Shown in pieces: positions 10,367 to 20,954 of a stretch of DNA of 64,000 nt. Location: NCBI GenBank assembly GCA_944989445.1, contig CALYLW010000280.1:719885-783884 (forward strand). The letters are read 5' to 3'. Both the position numbers and the translations under genes were made by a program. The stretch's first letter is position 1; every line of letters begins with the position of its first letter. The notes below the pieces were generated by a model. That model made no database searches. It worked only from the letters and a program-made list of their open reading frames with translations, and was not told the origin of the DNA. This DNA comes from Ampullaceana balthica (lineage: Eukaryota; Mollusca; Gastropoda; Lymnaeidae).

Positions 10367-12694
10367 ATTGTGTTTTTTTTTAATATACAGTGGCTAGGAT
10401 CTTTAAAAATATGCTTCAAAGTTTTAAGCAAAATTTATGTTACCTGATAATTTTTTTTAAAAAATTCAAATACTGCTTAGTTTATCTTAAAACTTGCACG
10501 CCAGAGAGGTGAATATAAAAAAAATATCAATAAATAAACTTAAATAAATACATCCACTGTTTTTAATAATAATGGTTTGTATGTGGACTCTTGAAAAGTC
10601 ATAACTAAATTATATTAAGCTTTAGATTTTGAAAAAATTGTTCAAAATTACTTAATAGTCAGCTGTAATGTTAATTGTTTGATTGTTTCTTTTTGAAACA
10701 TTTGTATCACTTTTTATTATTTAATTATTTAATTTCATAGTTTTGTTTTTCCCTTCATTACTCTTAAATTAAATAATTTGTGTGGTGAAATTAATTAATG
10801 AGATTTTGTTCTTTATTTCGGAGAGTACAAAGTGGTACTTGTCGTAGGGAATGTGACATTAAGGATTATCTGTATAACCATGATCAAATTCCATATAATA
10901 TTTAATGTATGAACCGTTAATATAAAAAATAACTAATTATTTTCATTTTAATCAGTTGATGCCGATCGATCGCTGGATTTTCGGTTATTTTTTCTTTTAA
11001 ATTAAATGCACATTAATTGGTTTTAGTTTTGTCAAAAGAATTATTTTGAAACTTTTGATAGTAAGTTATAAAATTAATATTAAATGTAACAATTCAAACT
11101 TACGTATGAATGTTCGCCTGAAATAAAATAATGAGATATATTTTAATGAAGAGTTAACGTTTTTAAAAGTATATTTGTAAAATGAAATTAATAAATTTTT
11201 AACATAAAAAAGCATCGATTAATCAAAATTTTTCAGGAAATAATAAAATCATTTTAAGTGGTATATTACGAAAATATTAAAAGTACATTTGTAGGAAAGT
11301 TTGTTTCACATCGGTTATCCATAATCTACGCGAAATGTATTATTATTATTTTTTTTTAAACTAACCAAACCACCAATCAAAATTAATGCATATTTATTGA
11401 ACAACTCGCCGTTTAAATAATACATACACTTCATTACTTTCGTGTGTGTCCCGCCTAAAGATAAAGAACCAACGATACAATAATCCTTATAACATTGAAA
11501 TTTAAGCTAGAGCTTAGTAAAATATGTATTTAAATTTTACAACTTAATATATAACTTTTATAAAAGGTCTTTGATAATATTTACCATTTACCCAATTTTT
11601 GCGTTTTATAAAACAGAGTAGAGTATTAACACAACTTAAATATTTTACTTATTATTTTATTAATAATACACGATTCAAAAATTAATAAAGATAATTTTTA
11701 ACATGTGTTTTTTAAATTAGTTCGTTAAAATTTTTACAAAATTTAATAGTATATCAAGATTCTGTATTGTTTCCATATCATGCTGTTGGAAAATAAAATT
11801 CCTAGGTTTTCTTTGCCAAAATATTAAGTTAAATAAATATCTATTTCACTGTGACTACGGTGCTGATTTAACTAATCTACCAAAATTATTGAAATTTGAT
11901 CTCAAAATCTTACAGCATAATTCATCCCATACCATGCAATTAAAAATATGTAAATAACTTTTGATTTATTTTACCAATTTTTGGCTAAAACCTTCAAGCA
12001 AAATTTCTTGTAATGATCATTATTAAACTTTAAAAAGTACGATGCAATAAAAGATTTGCAAGCATCATCTAGAAAACATTGGAAATAAATATTTAAAAAA
12101 ATCGATGATCTACCTTCGACTGAACTCATTTAAAACAAATTTATAAACTATTTAAAACAAATTTCCAGTGCAATAATGTAGCAAAAGGAGGACCGCCAAC
12201 AAAGGTGAAGTGTTGCTTTGTGTGATCGGAAAACTTCTATGGGAAAGTCGGACAGTTTTCATTTCTGCACAATTATCGTTAATTAGCTTCACAATATTCT
12301 CAAATATCTTTTCTCGAAAGTTTTGTTTTTTGCTGTTCTTGGTTTTGGCAAAATGCCTTTTAAAAAAATTAAATTACGTCTTCACTTTCAAAATATGAAA
12401 TGCTCCCGCAAAATTTCCCAAAGTAAACCTGGATACCACAGTAATTAAGTTTACTGTCATTGCCTCTGGATGTTGCCCTCCCAAATTTTATTTAAAATAA
12501 ATTCTAATTTTTAATTTTCATGTAGCTAAAATATATATTTATGTAATTTCCTTTAACCATGTTTTTTTTTAAAAGTTACTTAAAACATCTAACAAGACCA
12601 GACTATTCTCAGGCATGTACAATGAAAACTTGATGAATTAGAACATTTTATAACAATAACTGTTCAGATTTTTTAACGCTTATCTTTAATGTTT

Positions 12695-12843
12695 GTGTGT
12701 GTGTTTGTCCCACAAGGGGTTCTAATGTTTCCATTAGAATATTCTCGGACATAGTAGACCTTGGCAGCGTCCAAGCCCTCCCAGGTCAGCGGAGGACTTT
12801 CTTAGCGTTATTTTCTCATCATTATTTTAATAGTGGCTTTAAC
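12695..12843 (-). mobile_element. SINE-like insertion, truncated, family A
   Basis: A 149-bp insertion flanked by a perfect 13-bp direct repeat ATCTTTAATGTTT (12682-12694 and 12844-12856) and absent from the duplicated site near 54.84 kb. It shares the self-complementary 'CTAATGTTTCCATTAG' and a 'GGACTTTCT' block with the SINE at 42472-42665 but lacks that element's tRNA head, so it is probably a 5'-truncated copy with a (GT)n tail at its left. Confidence 0.75.
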
Positions 12844-12943
12844 ATCTTTAATGTTTACTTAACACAAATTACAATTGAAGAGCTTAGTGCTTAAATCACT
12901 TTAGTCACAAAATACGCAATATGATATAATCAAGTTTTAATTA

Positions 12944-13127
12944 TAACGGCTTATGGGGCAAGCGAAGTAGCGTTCACAAGTTTTATTTAGCCAACACTAA
13001 CGAGCAGTGGATTGTGTGGCTAGCAAATGCCACGGGGGCCTTGCAAGTACTGAGGCTGGAACCCGTGACTCGAGTTTTTGCCTCGGTTCGACAGTCCAGC
13101 GCGCTACTAATTAGACCACCACGCCCT
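12944..13127 (-). mobile_element. tRNA-derived SINE, family B
   Basis: A 184-bp insertion flanked by a perfect 12-bp direct repeat AAGTTTTAATTA (12932-12943, 13128-13139), absent from the right duplicated copy. On the minus strand it starts with a tRNA-like head: A-box-like TGGTCTAATTAGTAGCGC and B-box-like GGTTCCAGCC, which would drive RNA polymerase III. It ends '...CCCATAAGCCGTTA'. Its LINE partner was not identified; the tail matches neither LINE family with a complete 3' end here. Confidence 0.85.
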
Positions 13128-13865
13128 AAGTTTTAATTAAGTTTTTATCTTTTTGATGATATAATTTTAATTTTATAGACTGTTAACAAATTGGCCTTAC
13201 TTTCGTTTCATTGTTTTCAAATTTATTTTCTTGTTTGGTCTTAATCAGATGCTAATTAAACGTTCACTAATTTTTAATTATGACTAAAATATGACTAAGT
13301 ATTTTAAGAACCAGAGTCTTTAATTTTGATAACTGTCTTTTCACTACATTATTCCAAGAAGTAAGTGCAACCCGAAATATCTCACAATAACTTATCCCCT
13401 GACGATACTTTAAAACTTATTTTTATATTATGCTATTTAACATGCAATATTTACTGTAATGTATTTATTATTCTGCATAAATGACGATTAAAAAAAATCT
13501 TGTTTACTAAGTTAAATTTCAAGTTTAATTTTAGGACAAGAGTGTTGAAGAAGGATAATAAATAAAAGCTTTGGCAGTCCAGATGGGAATTTTCATTGTA
13601 GGACAAGAGAGTGGAAGAAGGATAAAGAAGTAACCTCTGGTAGATGAGAATTTTCCATGAAAAATTGGCATGACATGCATAGGCGTGATGTATAATGTTC
13701 ATCTTGTCGTAAACAATAGACTTCCAGACGTTTCACTAAATAATCAATCAATGTTTTCTTCGTCCATTTTTTTGAGTAAAGTAATTAATATTAATTGACT
13801 GAATTTATTTGAAGAATCATAAATGTTCATTTTGAAAAAATTAACAAGTGAAAATATGTGATTAC

Positions 13866-14016
13866 CATGATATTTATTCGTGTAACTTCCATCACTGTGA
13901 TGTTCTATTACACGTTTAAACTTATCACGGGCAACACTTTGCCTCAGGTAGTTTAAGAATGATGATGCAAGGGAAGCAAGTGACATCAAGCCAAGTAAAA
14001 GTAGAATTGTCCTCAT
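13866..14016 (-). CDS. Candidate first coding exon of a secreted protein (left copy)
   Basis: From an ATG at 14014-14016 on the minus strand, 50 codons are open to a GT donor-like site at 13864-13865. The first 19 residues (MRTILLLLGLMSLASLASS) form a textbook signal peptide: short basic start, leucine-rich core, small residues before cleavage. The following about 30 residues are polar. The duplicate at 55708-55860 preserves the ATG context, hydrophobic core, the L-A-S-S end and a donor-like GTAATCA, but the mature parts differ and the exon lengths differ by 2 nt, so at least one phase is doubtful. LINE copy 2 is inserted about 60 bp upstream and could have disturbed its 5' UTR. The protein's role is unknown. 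Confidence 0.4.
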
Positions 14017-14064
14017 CGTGTCTGTAAAGGATTCCCTTAAAATCAATAAAAGAAAGAGAGATAG

Positions 14065-14075
14065 AGACAGAGTTG
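14065..14075. repeat. Target-site duplication of LINE copy 2 (left)
   Basis: AGACAGAGTTG here and at 17615-17625, perfect 11 bp. Confidence 0.9.
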
Positions 14076-17000
14076 ACAAAGTACTTAGTGGTACAGATAC
14101 CCTGACACTCAGCGTAACTAAAGCTGGTAAAACTTTTACCATTTCTAATATTTATAACACCCCGAGAAACACGTTGTGTCTTCCTTTACACAACACAACG
14201 ATGTTTAAGAACTATGTAATTGCAGGGGATTTTAATGCCCATACTGAAGCATTAGGCTATCCCGATAAAAACGCCTCAGGGCGATACTTAGAGGAGGTCG
14301 AGCTTACTACCAACTTAATAAGGCTACAGGACAAAAATAGTGCTCCGACACTACTCCACACCGGCAATAGTGCCCAATCACGTCCTGACCTAACCCTAGT
14401 CTCGGCGGAGCTAGAGGCGAAGGTAGGATGGAAAGTTATGCCGGAAGTTGGTAGTGACCACAAGCCTATACTCATAGAAATAGATATAGAGTTGGTGAAG
14501 GCACGTTTTGCCAGAAGACACTGGCTGTTCGGCAAAGCCGACTGGAAAAAATTCCGTGGCGGGATTGAAAGCACGCTCGCGGGTTCAACTGAAGACCCAG
14601 AGAACCCCAAGTCAATCGAGAATGCCTATAACGACCTCGTGGGAGTTATATTGTCAATGGCCAGGAAATCCATTCCAAGAACGTGTAGACACCGAAAGTT
14701 CCGACCATTCTGGAACAAAAAGCTGGCGGGTCTCGTTCGTGAACGTAAGAAGGCAAGGAAAAAAGCAGGGAAACTTAAAACGGCGGCTGCTCGTGCTGCC
14801 TATAATAAGCTAACTGCTGAAGTCCGACAGGAAACGCTCAAGGCGAAGAAGGAAGAATGGGTTAGTTCGTGTGGTAAACTTAACCTGGCAGACGGAAGAA
14901 AGGTGTGGCAATTGATTGATTCTCTTTTTGGTATGGGGAAAACGAAAAATCCGAGCCCCTTGCAAACGACCACAGGCACTGTAACCACAGATACAAAATG
15001 TGCCGATGCTTTGAATAAGCATTTTGCAAGCGTGAGCCTAAAACAGAAAGAAACCAGTCAGAGCCGTAACCTGAACCGTCTCAGGAAACATGGAGAAAAG
15101 ACCCAGAAGTGGGGACCGCATGCTGAGGTCTTTACCGCTCCTTTCACTATGACCGAATTGCAAACAGCGATCAGTAAGTGCAAAGCCGCCAAGGCACCAG
15201 GACAGGACAAAGTCAATAACGAGATGATTAAAAACCTTGGCCCGATAGCAATGTCCTCGCTATTGAATATCATAAACAGGACGTGGGCCACGGGTGCCCT
15301 GCCTGGAGCTTGGTTGAGCGCTAACATCGTCCCAATCCCTAAAGAAGGTAAACGTCAGGGACTCCTAAACAGCTACCGTCCGATCTCCCTAACATCGTGT
15401 TTGGGGAAGGTAGCTGAGAGAATGGTGAATGCCCGGCTCTATTGGTACTTGGAAAGTACGAATAGTCTGAATATCAGTCAGGCTGGTTTCCGTAAAGGAA
15501 AACAGCCGATTGATCAAGTGCTCCGTCTTCTACAGTCCATAACCGACGGGCTCCAGAAAAAACTGCATACTGTGGCAATTTTCTTCGACCTCCGACAGGC
15601 TTACGATAGGGTCTGGAGGTCCGGTCTGTTGTTGAAATTACAAGCCCTAGGTGTAACTGCCAACATGTACAGGTGGATCCAAGGTTTCCTTACAAACCGG
15701 ACGATCCAAACAATTTATGGCAGTGAAACCTCCAGTAAGAGAACGCTGCAACAGGGGCTGCCCCAAGGGTCAGCACTCAGTTGCACACTGTTCTTGGCTT
15801 TCATCAACGACCTCCCTGGAATGTTGCAATCCAGCGCGGCTATGTATGCAGATGACTTGGTCATCTGGAGCACCGGTAAAGATGCCAACCGACTGCAACA
15901 GCTACTACAGCGAGACCTTTCGTATATCAGTAGGTACATGCAGAGGTGGCAGATGGAAATCAATACCGAGAAGACGGTCTATTCCCTTTTCACTAACGGC
16001 AGAACCATTCTCAAAGAGGAGATAGTGCTCAAAATAAACGATGTGGCGCTCAAATGGGACAAACAACCGGTATATCTGGGAGTCAAACTGGATCAAAAGG
16101 TGCAAATGCATAACTTTGTACAAGACCTGTGCTCCCAGGCTACCGCCAAGCTCAACCTGGTGAAAAAGCTTGCATGCACGAACTGGGGCGCTGGAGCAAG
16201 TACACTCAGAGCTCTCTTTCTGGGTAGTGTGAGGTCGATTATGGATTACAGCATGCCCGTCCAAGCCTTTGCCAGCAAAACGGCATTGGAAAAACTGGGT
16301 CGAATCCAGAACCAGGCCTTAAGATTTATCTGTGGCGCATATAGAACGACACCCACAGCTGCTGTGGAAGTCATTGCAAACGTAGAACCGCTCGATATTC
16401 GTAGGGACAAGGCAATCATAACGACTGCAGAGAGGTATCGCAGGTTAGACTATAGGGAGCCCTGCTACCAGATGCAGCACAACTGGGGCGGACGTGGGTG
16501 TTTGAAACGTTCCTCATTTATGCATCAAGTAACGGAACTTGATAGGAACGTCAAACCCCCACAAAATAGAAGACAAATTATAAGTGTCCCACTCAAACCG
16601 CCCTATGCGGAATGCTCACGTCCCGAAATACGTTTGTCTCTGACTGACACAGCGGTGACGAAACGCAGCCCTGAACATGTACAGAAAGCGGCTGCCCTTG
16701 AGACGATAGAAGGGTTCGCGGGAACCCAAGTGAAAGTGTTCACGGATGGGTCTGCCAGTTCGAGTGAAGGAATTGCAGGATACGGTGCGCTCATCTTATA
16801 CCCAATAGGAGGGCCACCAAGAGAAGAACTTCTAGGTCCCTGTGGGACTATGGCATCGAACTACGATGCGGAGCTCGAGGCTATACACAGGGCCCTGGAA
16901 AGTGTGCACCAGACACTGCAGGGGTCGGAAATATTTGGTTTCGACACGGTACTGTTTTGTGACTCGAGATCAGCCCTCGAAGTCCTGGCTAGTGAGAATC

Positions 17001-17614
17001 GTAGTACCCACTTGGTTGACGTCATCTTGGAAGACGTGGGTAGACTCGAAAGACTTGGAGGTAAGGTAACAGTGCAGTGGATCCCGAGCCACGTGAATGT
17101 TAATGGCAACGAAAAAGCAGACTCCCTGGCCAAAGCAGGCGCAGCACTGCCCCAACCAGAGACCCCAGTCACCTATCTCGGGGCAAAAAACTGGCTAAAG
17201 GACCACTTTCGGAATAAGTGGTACCAGGAGTGGGCTGACAACACAACAGCCAGAGGGGTATTCGCTAACATGCCCAGGCCAAGCCGTTCAGACCAGTGGT
17301 GGAACCTGAGTCGCAAACACCAGGGTTTGGTGACTCAGATGAGGACCGAACATTGCCCAACCAACTCTTACTTTCACAGGCTAGACCACAACAGGGACTC
17401 GAACTGCCGTCATTGCAGCCAAGCCCCTGAGACAGTCGAACACCTGGTGACGTCTTGCCCGGCGCTCGATATAGCCGGGGGGGTGAGGGAGGCGGGCGAG
17501 TCCCATGTAAAGACAATGTTGTATGGCAATGCTCAGCAGATGGAGCAGATTGCCCAGGTTCTAGCCAAGGCCTTAAGAGATTAGTCTCAGGCCTACAGAA
17601 TATGTGTTTAGTTT
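14076..17614 (+). mobile_element. Non-LTR retrotransposon, I/Jockey-like, copy 2, 5'-truncated
   Basis: Flanked by the 11-bp target-site duplication. Homology to copy 1 begins at 14077 (copy 1 position 5098), so the leader and the first part of the endonuclease are missing, the usual outcome of incomplete reverse transcription. The 3' ends coincide. The two copies differ by scattered substitutions only, apart from copy 1's indels, suggesting a recently active family. Confidence 0.92.
14078..17584 (+). CDS. LINE copy 2 pol, open but lacking the endonuclease N-terminus
   Basis: An uninterrupted frame of about 1168 codons runs from the truncation point to TAG at 17582-17584. In order: endonuclease C-terminal half (GDFNAH, RPDLTLVS, SDHKPI); a basic linker (FRPFWNKKLAGLVRERKKAR); RT (RPISLTSCLGK, GFRKGKQPIDQ, DLRQAYDRVW, GLPQGSALS, YADD, YLGVKLD); RNase H near the 900s (FTDGSASS, AELEAIHRAL, CDSRSALEVL, IPSHVNVNGNEKAD); and a terminal CRHC-x8-H-x4-C motif. 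The first catalytic residues of the endonuclease are absent, so it should not retrotranspose by itself. The frame also extends 20 codons upstream into host DNA with no proper ATG start, which is chance. Confidence 0.9.
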   Translation, partial: KVLSGTDTLTLSVTKAGKTFTISNIYNTPRNTLCLPLHNTTMFKNYVIAGDFNAHTEALGYPDKNASGRYLEEVELTTNLIRLQDKNSAPTLLHTGNSAQSRPDLTLVSAELEAKVGWKVMPEVGSDHKPILIEIDIELVKARFARRHWLFGKADWKKFRGGIESTLAGSTEDPENPKSIENAYNDLVGVILSMARKSIPRTCRHRKFRPFWNKKLAGLVRERKKARKKAGKLKTAAARAAYNKLTAEVRQETLKAKKEEWVSSCGKLNLADGRKVWQLIDSLFGMGKTKNPSPLQTTTGTVTTDTKCADALNKHFASVSLKQKETSQSRNLNRLRKHGEKTQKWGPHAEVFTAPFTMTELQTAISKCKAAKAPGQDKVNNEMIKNLGPIAMSSLLNIINRTWATGALPGAWLSANIVPIPKEGKRQGLLNSYRPISLTSCLGKVAERMVNARLYWYLESTNSLNISQAGFRKGKQPIDQVLRLLQSITDGLQKKLHTVAIFFDLRQAYDRVWRSGLLLKLQALGVTANMYRWIQGFLTNRTIQTIYGSETSSKRTLQQGLPQGSALSCTLFLAFINDLPGMLQSSAAMYADDLVIWSTGKDANRLQQLLQRDLSYISRYMQRWQMEINTEKTVYSLFTNGRTILKEEIVLKINDVALKWDKQPVYLGVKLDQKVQMHNFVQDLCSQATAKLNLVKKLACTNWGAGASTLRALFLGSVRSIMDYSMPVQAFASKTALEKLGRIQNQALRFICGAYRTTPTAAVEVIANVEPLDIRRDKAIITTAERYRRLDYREPCYQMQHNWGGRGCLKRSSFMHQVTELDRNVKPPQNRRQIISVPLKPPYAECSRPEIRLSLTDTAVTKRSPEHVQKAAALETIEGFAGTQVKVFTDGSASSSEGIAGYGALILYPIGGPPREELLGPCGTMASNYDAELEAIHRALESVHQTLQGSEIFGFDTVLFCDSRSALEVLASENRSTHLVDVILEDVGRLERLGGKVTVQWIPSHVNVNGNEKADSLAKAGAALPQPETPVTYLGAKNWLKDHFRNKWYQEWADNTTARGVFANMPRPSRSDQWWNLSRKHQGLVTQMRTEHCPTNSYFHRLDHNRDSNCRHCSQAPETVEHLVTSCPALDIAGGVREAGESHVKTMLYGNAQQMEQIAQVLAKALRD

Positions 17615-17625
17615 AGACAGAGTTG
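17615..17625. repeat. Target-site duplication of LINE copy 2 (right)
   Basis: Exact match to 14065-14075. Confidence 0.9.
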
Positions 17626-18466
17626 GTTATGCCATTCGTATTATGTATATGCTACGGTCAATGTAAATAATTGGGCATTATTTATAATGCCCAAGCAATT
17701 ACAAAAGTTGCCAGTGGAATTTGACAAAATGATAAATTATATAGAAAACATTACATTGCCCTGGCACTATGTACGAAGCAGACAATCGAGCTGGGAATTT
17801 GAATAATTTTGTATTCATATTTCTCTTCAAACAAAATTAAATGAATATTATATTTTTAAAAATTTAAATAACTGAAAAACTAATAAAGAAACAAACTAAT
17901 GGTGATAAATTATGTATAAAAATACGAACGCATTTACTATAAATACAGATTAGATATGTAATTACAAATACATATACGCGCAAAATGTTAAATCATATAG
18001 TTTATTATAGAGCACCTTCTACTCTGATGAAATTTGCATTTTCTTAGTTGTATTCTTCAAAGTCATCTTCAAAATTTATATTAGGCAGAATGTCAGTAGG
18101 TAGAACAATTTTAGAACTTTATAAAACTAACGATAGAGTCCAGCAAAAAACTGAAAACATTCTTTTAATCGTTACAGTTCAAGATGGTACAGGCGACAAG
18201 TCATCGAAAATGTTTTTTCATTGGTCTGCGATAAATAGCACCATTGACACTTTGCCAGATTGTTGTCAATTAATTAAAGTGATCAAAGAAATAATAATGG
18301 TATTTATAATGACGGGCAATGTTATAAATTATCATGGATTTGTTAGACAAAGCCAAAATTACTAAATTGCCTGATTTTATATGTCATTATTAATAATTAC
18401 CATGCATTATGAAAACTGCCTTTATTAATCAAATTGAAGGTAATAAACAACCACACACACATATAT
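17626..18466. other. AT-rich DNA with one unrecognised frame
   Basis: At 18048-18365 (plus) about 100 codons are open after an acceptor-like 'GCATTTTCTTAG', including FFHWSAINSTIDTLPDCCQL. The run after FFHW faintly recalls the loop before the active site of protein tyrosine phosphatases, but the diagnostic WPD is absent, so I do not assign it. The rest shows nothing. Confidence 0.2.
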
Positions 18467-19091
18467 TAGGGCTGTTAACGATTAAATTAAATTTAATCGT
18501 TAACTTTTGAAAAATTATCGATTAATTAATCGATAATTTCGATTAAAGCCAAAAATAGAAATTTATGACGTCATTAAACTGAACATTTCTCACGGAAATT
18601 GAAAATTAGAATATTTTGAACTAAATTTTATGACGATGTGTTGATACTTGATCGGATCTTTGTGCTGAAGGTGGTACATCAGCGATGTATTTGATCCTTT
18701 AAAAGAGAATTGTTTATGGCAGTGAACACAGTAAACATTTTCACCATCTTCGACTTTGCTATCCGCAGTTAGCTTAAAAACAAAATTTTTGCTCAACTTT
18801 CTAGTTATATGTTTAAAATTAACTGCACTGCTGCTGTCAGCCATTTTTTAGTTGACGTCTGTCGGTCCACATAATAAGTAATAAAATAAATTATAATATT
18901 ACGCGGGAGAATTGTGTACTTAAAAAAATATATAAATTATTATTAATTATTAATAATTTAATTATTTATGAATAAAAATTTTTAAAAATATTATAAATAT
19001 TTTCTATAATTTTAATCGATTAAAATAATTTTAATCCATAAATTTTTTTAACGATTAATCGAGAAATTAATCGTTAATTTCCGCAGCCCTA
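18467..19091 (-). mobile_element. hAT-type element remnant with TAGGGCTG termini (copy a)
   Basis: Ends are TAGGGCTGTTAACGATTAA and its imperfect inverse ...TTTCCGCAGCCCTA; T-A-G-x-G fits the hAT terminal pattern. Flanks ACATATAT/ATATGTAT form an imperfect 8-bp duplication. The subterminal regions are rich in palindromic ATTAATCGAT-type motifs. Only the N-terminal BED exon survives inside. A sister copy lies at 21969-22767 and one end at 56315. Confidence 0.7.
18590..18844 (-). pseudogene. BED zinc-finger exon of a hAT transposase
   Basis: An 84-codon frame starts MADSSSAVNFK. Its CVHC pair (C-x2-C), aromatic spacer and SLMYHLQHKDP tail with paired His form a BED-type zinc finger, the DNA-binding N-terminus of hAT transposases. 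The RNase H-like catalytic and C-terminal dimerisation parts are missing from this 625-bp element, so it is a relic or the N-terminal exon of a deletion derivative. Confidence 0.65.
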
Positions 19092-19364
19092 ATATGTATA
19101 AATATATTAACTGTTACTACGTCCCTTCTATACAAACTTTTATTGCTACCTACTATTATGTTTTTCACTTTTTATTAAGAGTTTTAATTGGATTTTAGAT
19201 TGGCTGGGAAAGGTCTATTTTTTTAAATTTAGGAGAGATATACTTTTTGCATAACTGAAATGCTTCCTTTCTGCTGGTGAGAATCCTTTAAAAAATGGAA
19301 ATTTGACGAAAAATATATTTTAATGGATATAAGCAATAACCTTTTAAACTGTCTTAAGCATGCA

Positions 19365-19855
19365 ATAATTTTTAAATCCTTTATATTAACTCGTGGTGTC
19401 TGCGGCGGACCTTGCTTGCTTGCTTGCTTGCTTGCTTGTCGCCAAAACTTTTGATCGATTTTTAACCCACTTGCTCGCAAGATAGCGAGCTGAAATTTTG
19501 CAGGCAGTTTTGTACCGATGATAAAAACAATGTATCAAAATTTCAGATCGATCGCATGTACTGTAATTAAATTATTGATTTTTTAGATTATTTTTTTTAT
19601 TCCTATGTATCATGCTATTTTTTGAGATAGAGCGTCGCGGTGCGTATTATATTGAACAACCTTTCTGTCGCGCAATAAGGTGCGTATTTTATTGACAGCT
19701 CTTTTTATAAACATATTCCTGATCGGTGCGTATTATATTAAACATGTTTTACGACACAACTTCAATTTTGTATTTCTGGATGGTCTGGCGCTGCGTATTA
19801 TAATGAACATTCGTTTAGTTACTTCTCGTACATAAAGGATTTATAGTCAAAAACT
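19365..19855. repeat. Repeat with internal GTGCGTATTATATTGAAC motifs, copy 1
   Basis: About 490 bp. The ends are inverted: 'TAAATCCTTTATATTAA' at the left and 'ATAAAGGATTTATAGT' at the right. Inside are four copies of a G(T/C)GCGTATTATA(T)T.GAAC-like motif at about 19638, 19680, 19726 and 19792, a (CTTG)n tract and 'TTTCAGATCGATCG'. A second copy is at 60965-61575 and part of it occurs near 43070-43230. No coding capacity; class unknown. Confidence 0.6.
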
Positions 19856-20163
19856 TGGTTTTTTACGGGTTTTTCTTATTTTTTTTATCTATATATAAAA
19901 ATGAATTATTTTTAAAACAATAATTTAAATTCTTGACAATAATAGGAGATTATATATGCCCTGTTACACAAACACATTATATTCATTAACGCTATACTGC
20001 TGTTAAAAATAGTATTAATTAAAGCTTTCGAAAGTTACTAAATTTTGTAATAGAATGGATCTTTGCTTGAATCAGGCTTCAATTAAATATTTATATAGAT
20101 GAAAAATACATAACAAAAATACATAAGTTAATATATTTTACTGTTAATGAATGTATGAAAATA

Positions 20164-20425
20164 TTATTTTTTTATTAATAATAGTAAATTACTTGCTATG
20201 GTTGTCTTTTTAAATACCGTTAAATGAGCGCACACCTTGAAATTGGTCTTCTTGTCTATGAAATAGTTAGTTCTTCTCGCTGGGGTTAAGAGTATGTCAA
20301 CAAATTCTGTGTACTGCATCAGACAAGTTTCTCTGGTTAATACACAATCATCCCCAAAACGATCGTCATATAATAAAACCAAATTGTTGTTATTTTGATC
20401 TGGCAGTTGTAATACTGGAGCAATA
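20164..20425 (-). pseudogene. Exon-like segment conserved between duplicated blocks
   Basis: On the minus strand, after an acceptor-like 'ATATTGCTCCAG' (20414-20425), about 80 codons are open. They include LPDQNNNNLVLLYDDRFG and two Cys-containing turns (DDCVLTRETC) and end KKTNFKVCAHLTV. The right copy (about 56890-57115) keeps the acceptor, a P-P-D-Q-x-N run with VVLL, and KKTNFKTC, but carries stops and indels. Composition is protein-like; no family is recognised. It might belong to the same minus-strand locus as the 14.0-kb exon or to another gene. Confidence 0.25.
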
Positions 20426-20954
20426 TACTCATATTCCGAAACGATACCCCAAAGAATACAGTAAAGTTAACATGAGAAACGAATACTTGCAGCGAATTAA
20501 ATACTTTTAATATCCAAACGATACCGTCCACTGTGGTGAACGTTAAAAATAAAAATGTAAAATGAATATTTTATGATATTATTCCTTTATATTACATGAA
20601 AATGTTTTAAATCGTACTATTATTAAAAACATATATCTCACTCCTATACCTTAGCAAAGGAAGCCGTTCTCGTTTCTATTGATGCAAGAATTTAACTACT
20701 AGTTTGTGACATGTGTATTAGTAAATATTGATTTATCCAAACTTTAAAAAAGCTGTGCTCAGAGATAAATAAAAAGACATAAAGGCATTGTGTTTCAAAA
20801 GATATTTACACGATTTCATAATGTCATGTTCATGGTGAATACAACTATAAATCTATGCTCAGTTAACATCCTTTTTGTCTAGTTATATATTTATATATTA
20901 TATCATATATTTAAAAGATTCAACTGAACTTTTTGTAACATTATTAGTGTTAAA

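Larger units (their letters stand above)
10440..14060. repeat. Segmental duplication, left copy, block 2
   Basis: Colinear with about 52590-55900. Shared landmarks include 'AGCTGTAATGTTAATT' (10661/52784), 'TTAAAGATTATCTGTATAACCA' type sequence (10858/52982), 'GTTGCTTTGTGTGAT' (12212/54344) and the signal-peptide exon. Two SINEs (12695-12843, 12944-13127) are present only here. Confidence 0.8.

Noticed and set aside
12944..13127. Possible functional tRNA gene
   Set aside because: A- and B-box-like motifs exist, but there is no foldable complete cloverleaf and the unit has TSDs and a SINE tail.
14018..14077. An apparent N-terminal extension of the LINE copy 2 protein (MSVKDSLKINKRK-like)
   Set aside because: It is host sequence before the target-site duplication, starts with GTG rather than ATG, and is matched by the duplicated block at 55.86 kb, where no LINE exists.
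18048..18365. Possible protein tyrosine phosphatase exon
   Set aside because: Only a vague resemblance around FFHWSAINS; the WPD motif is absent and no active-site exon follows. Kept only as an unrecognised frame.
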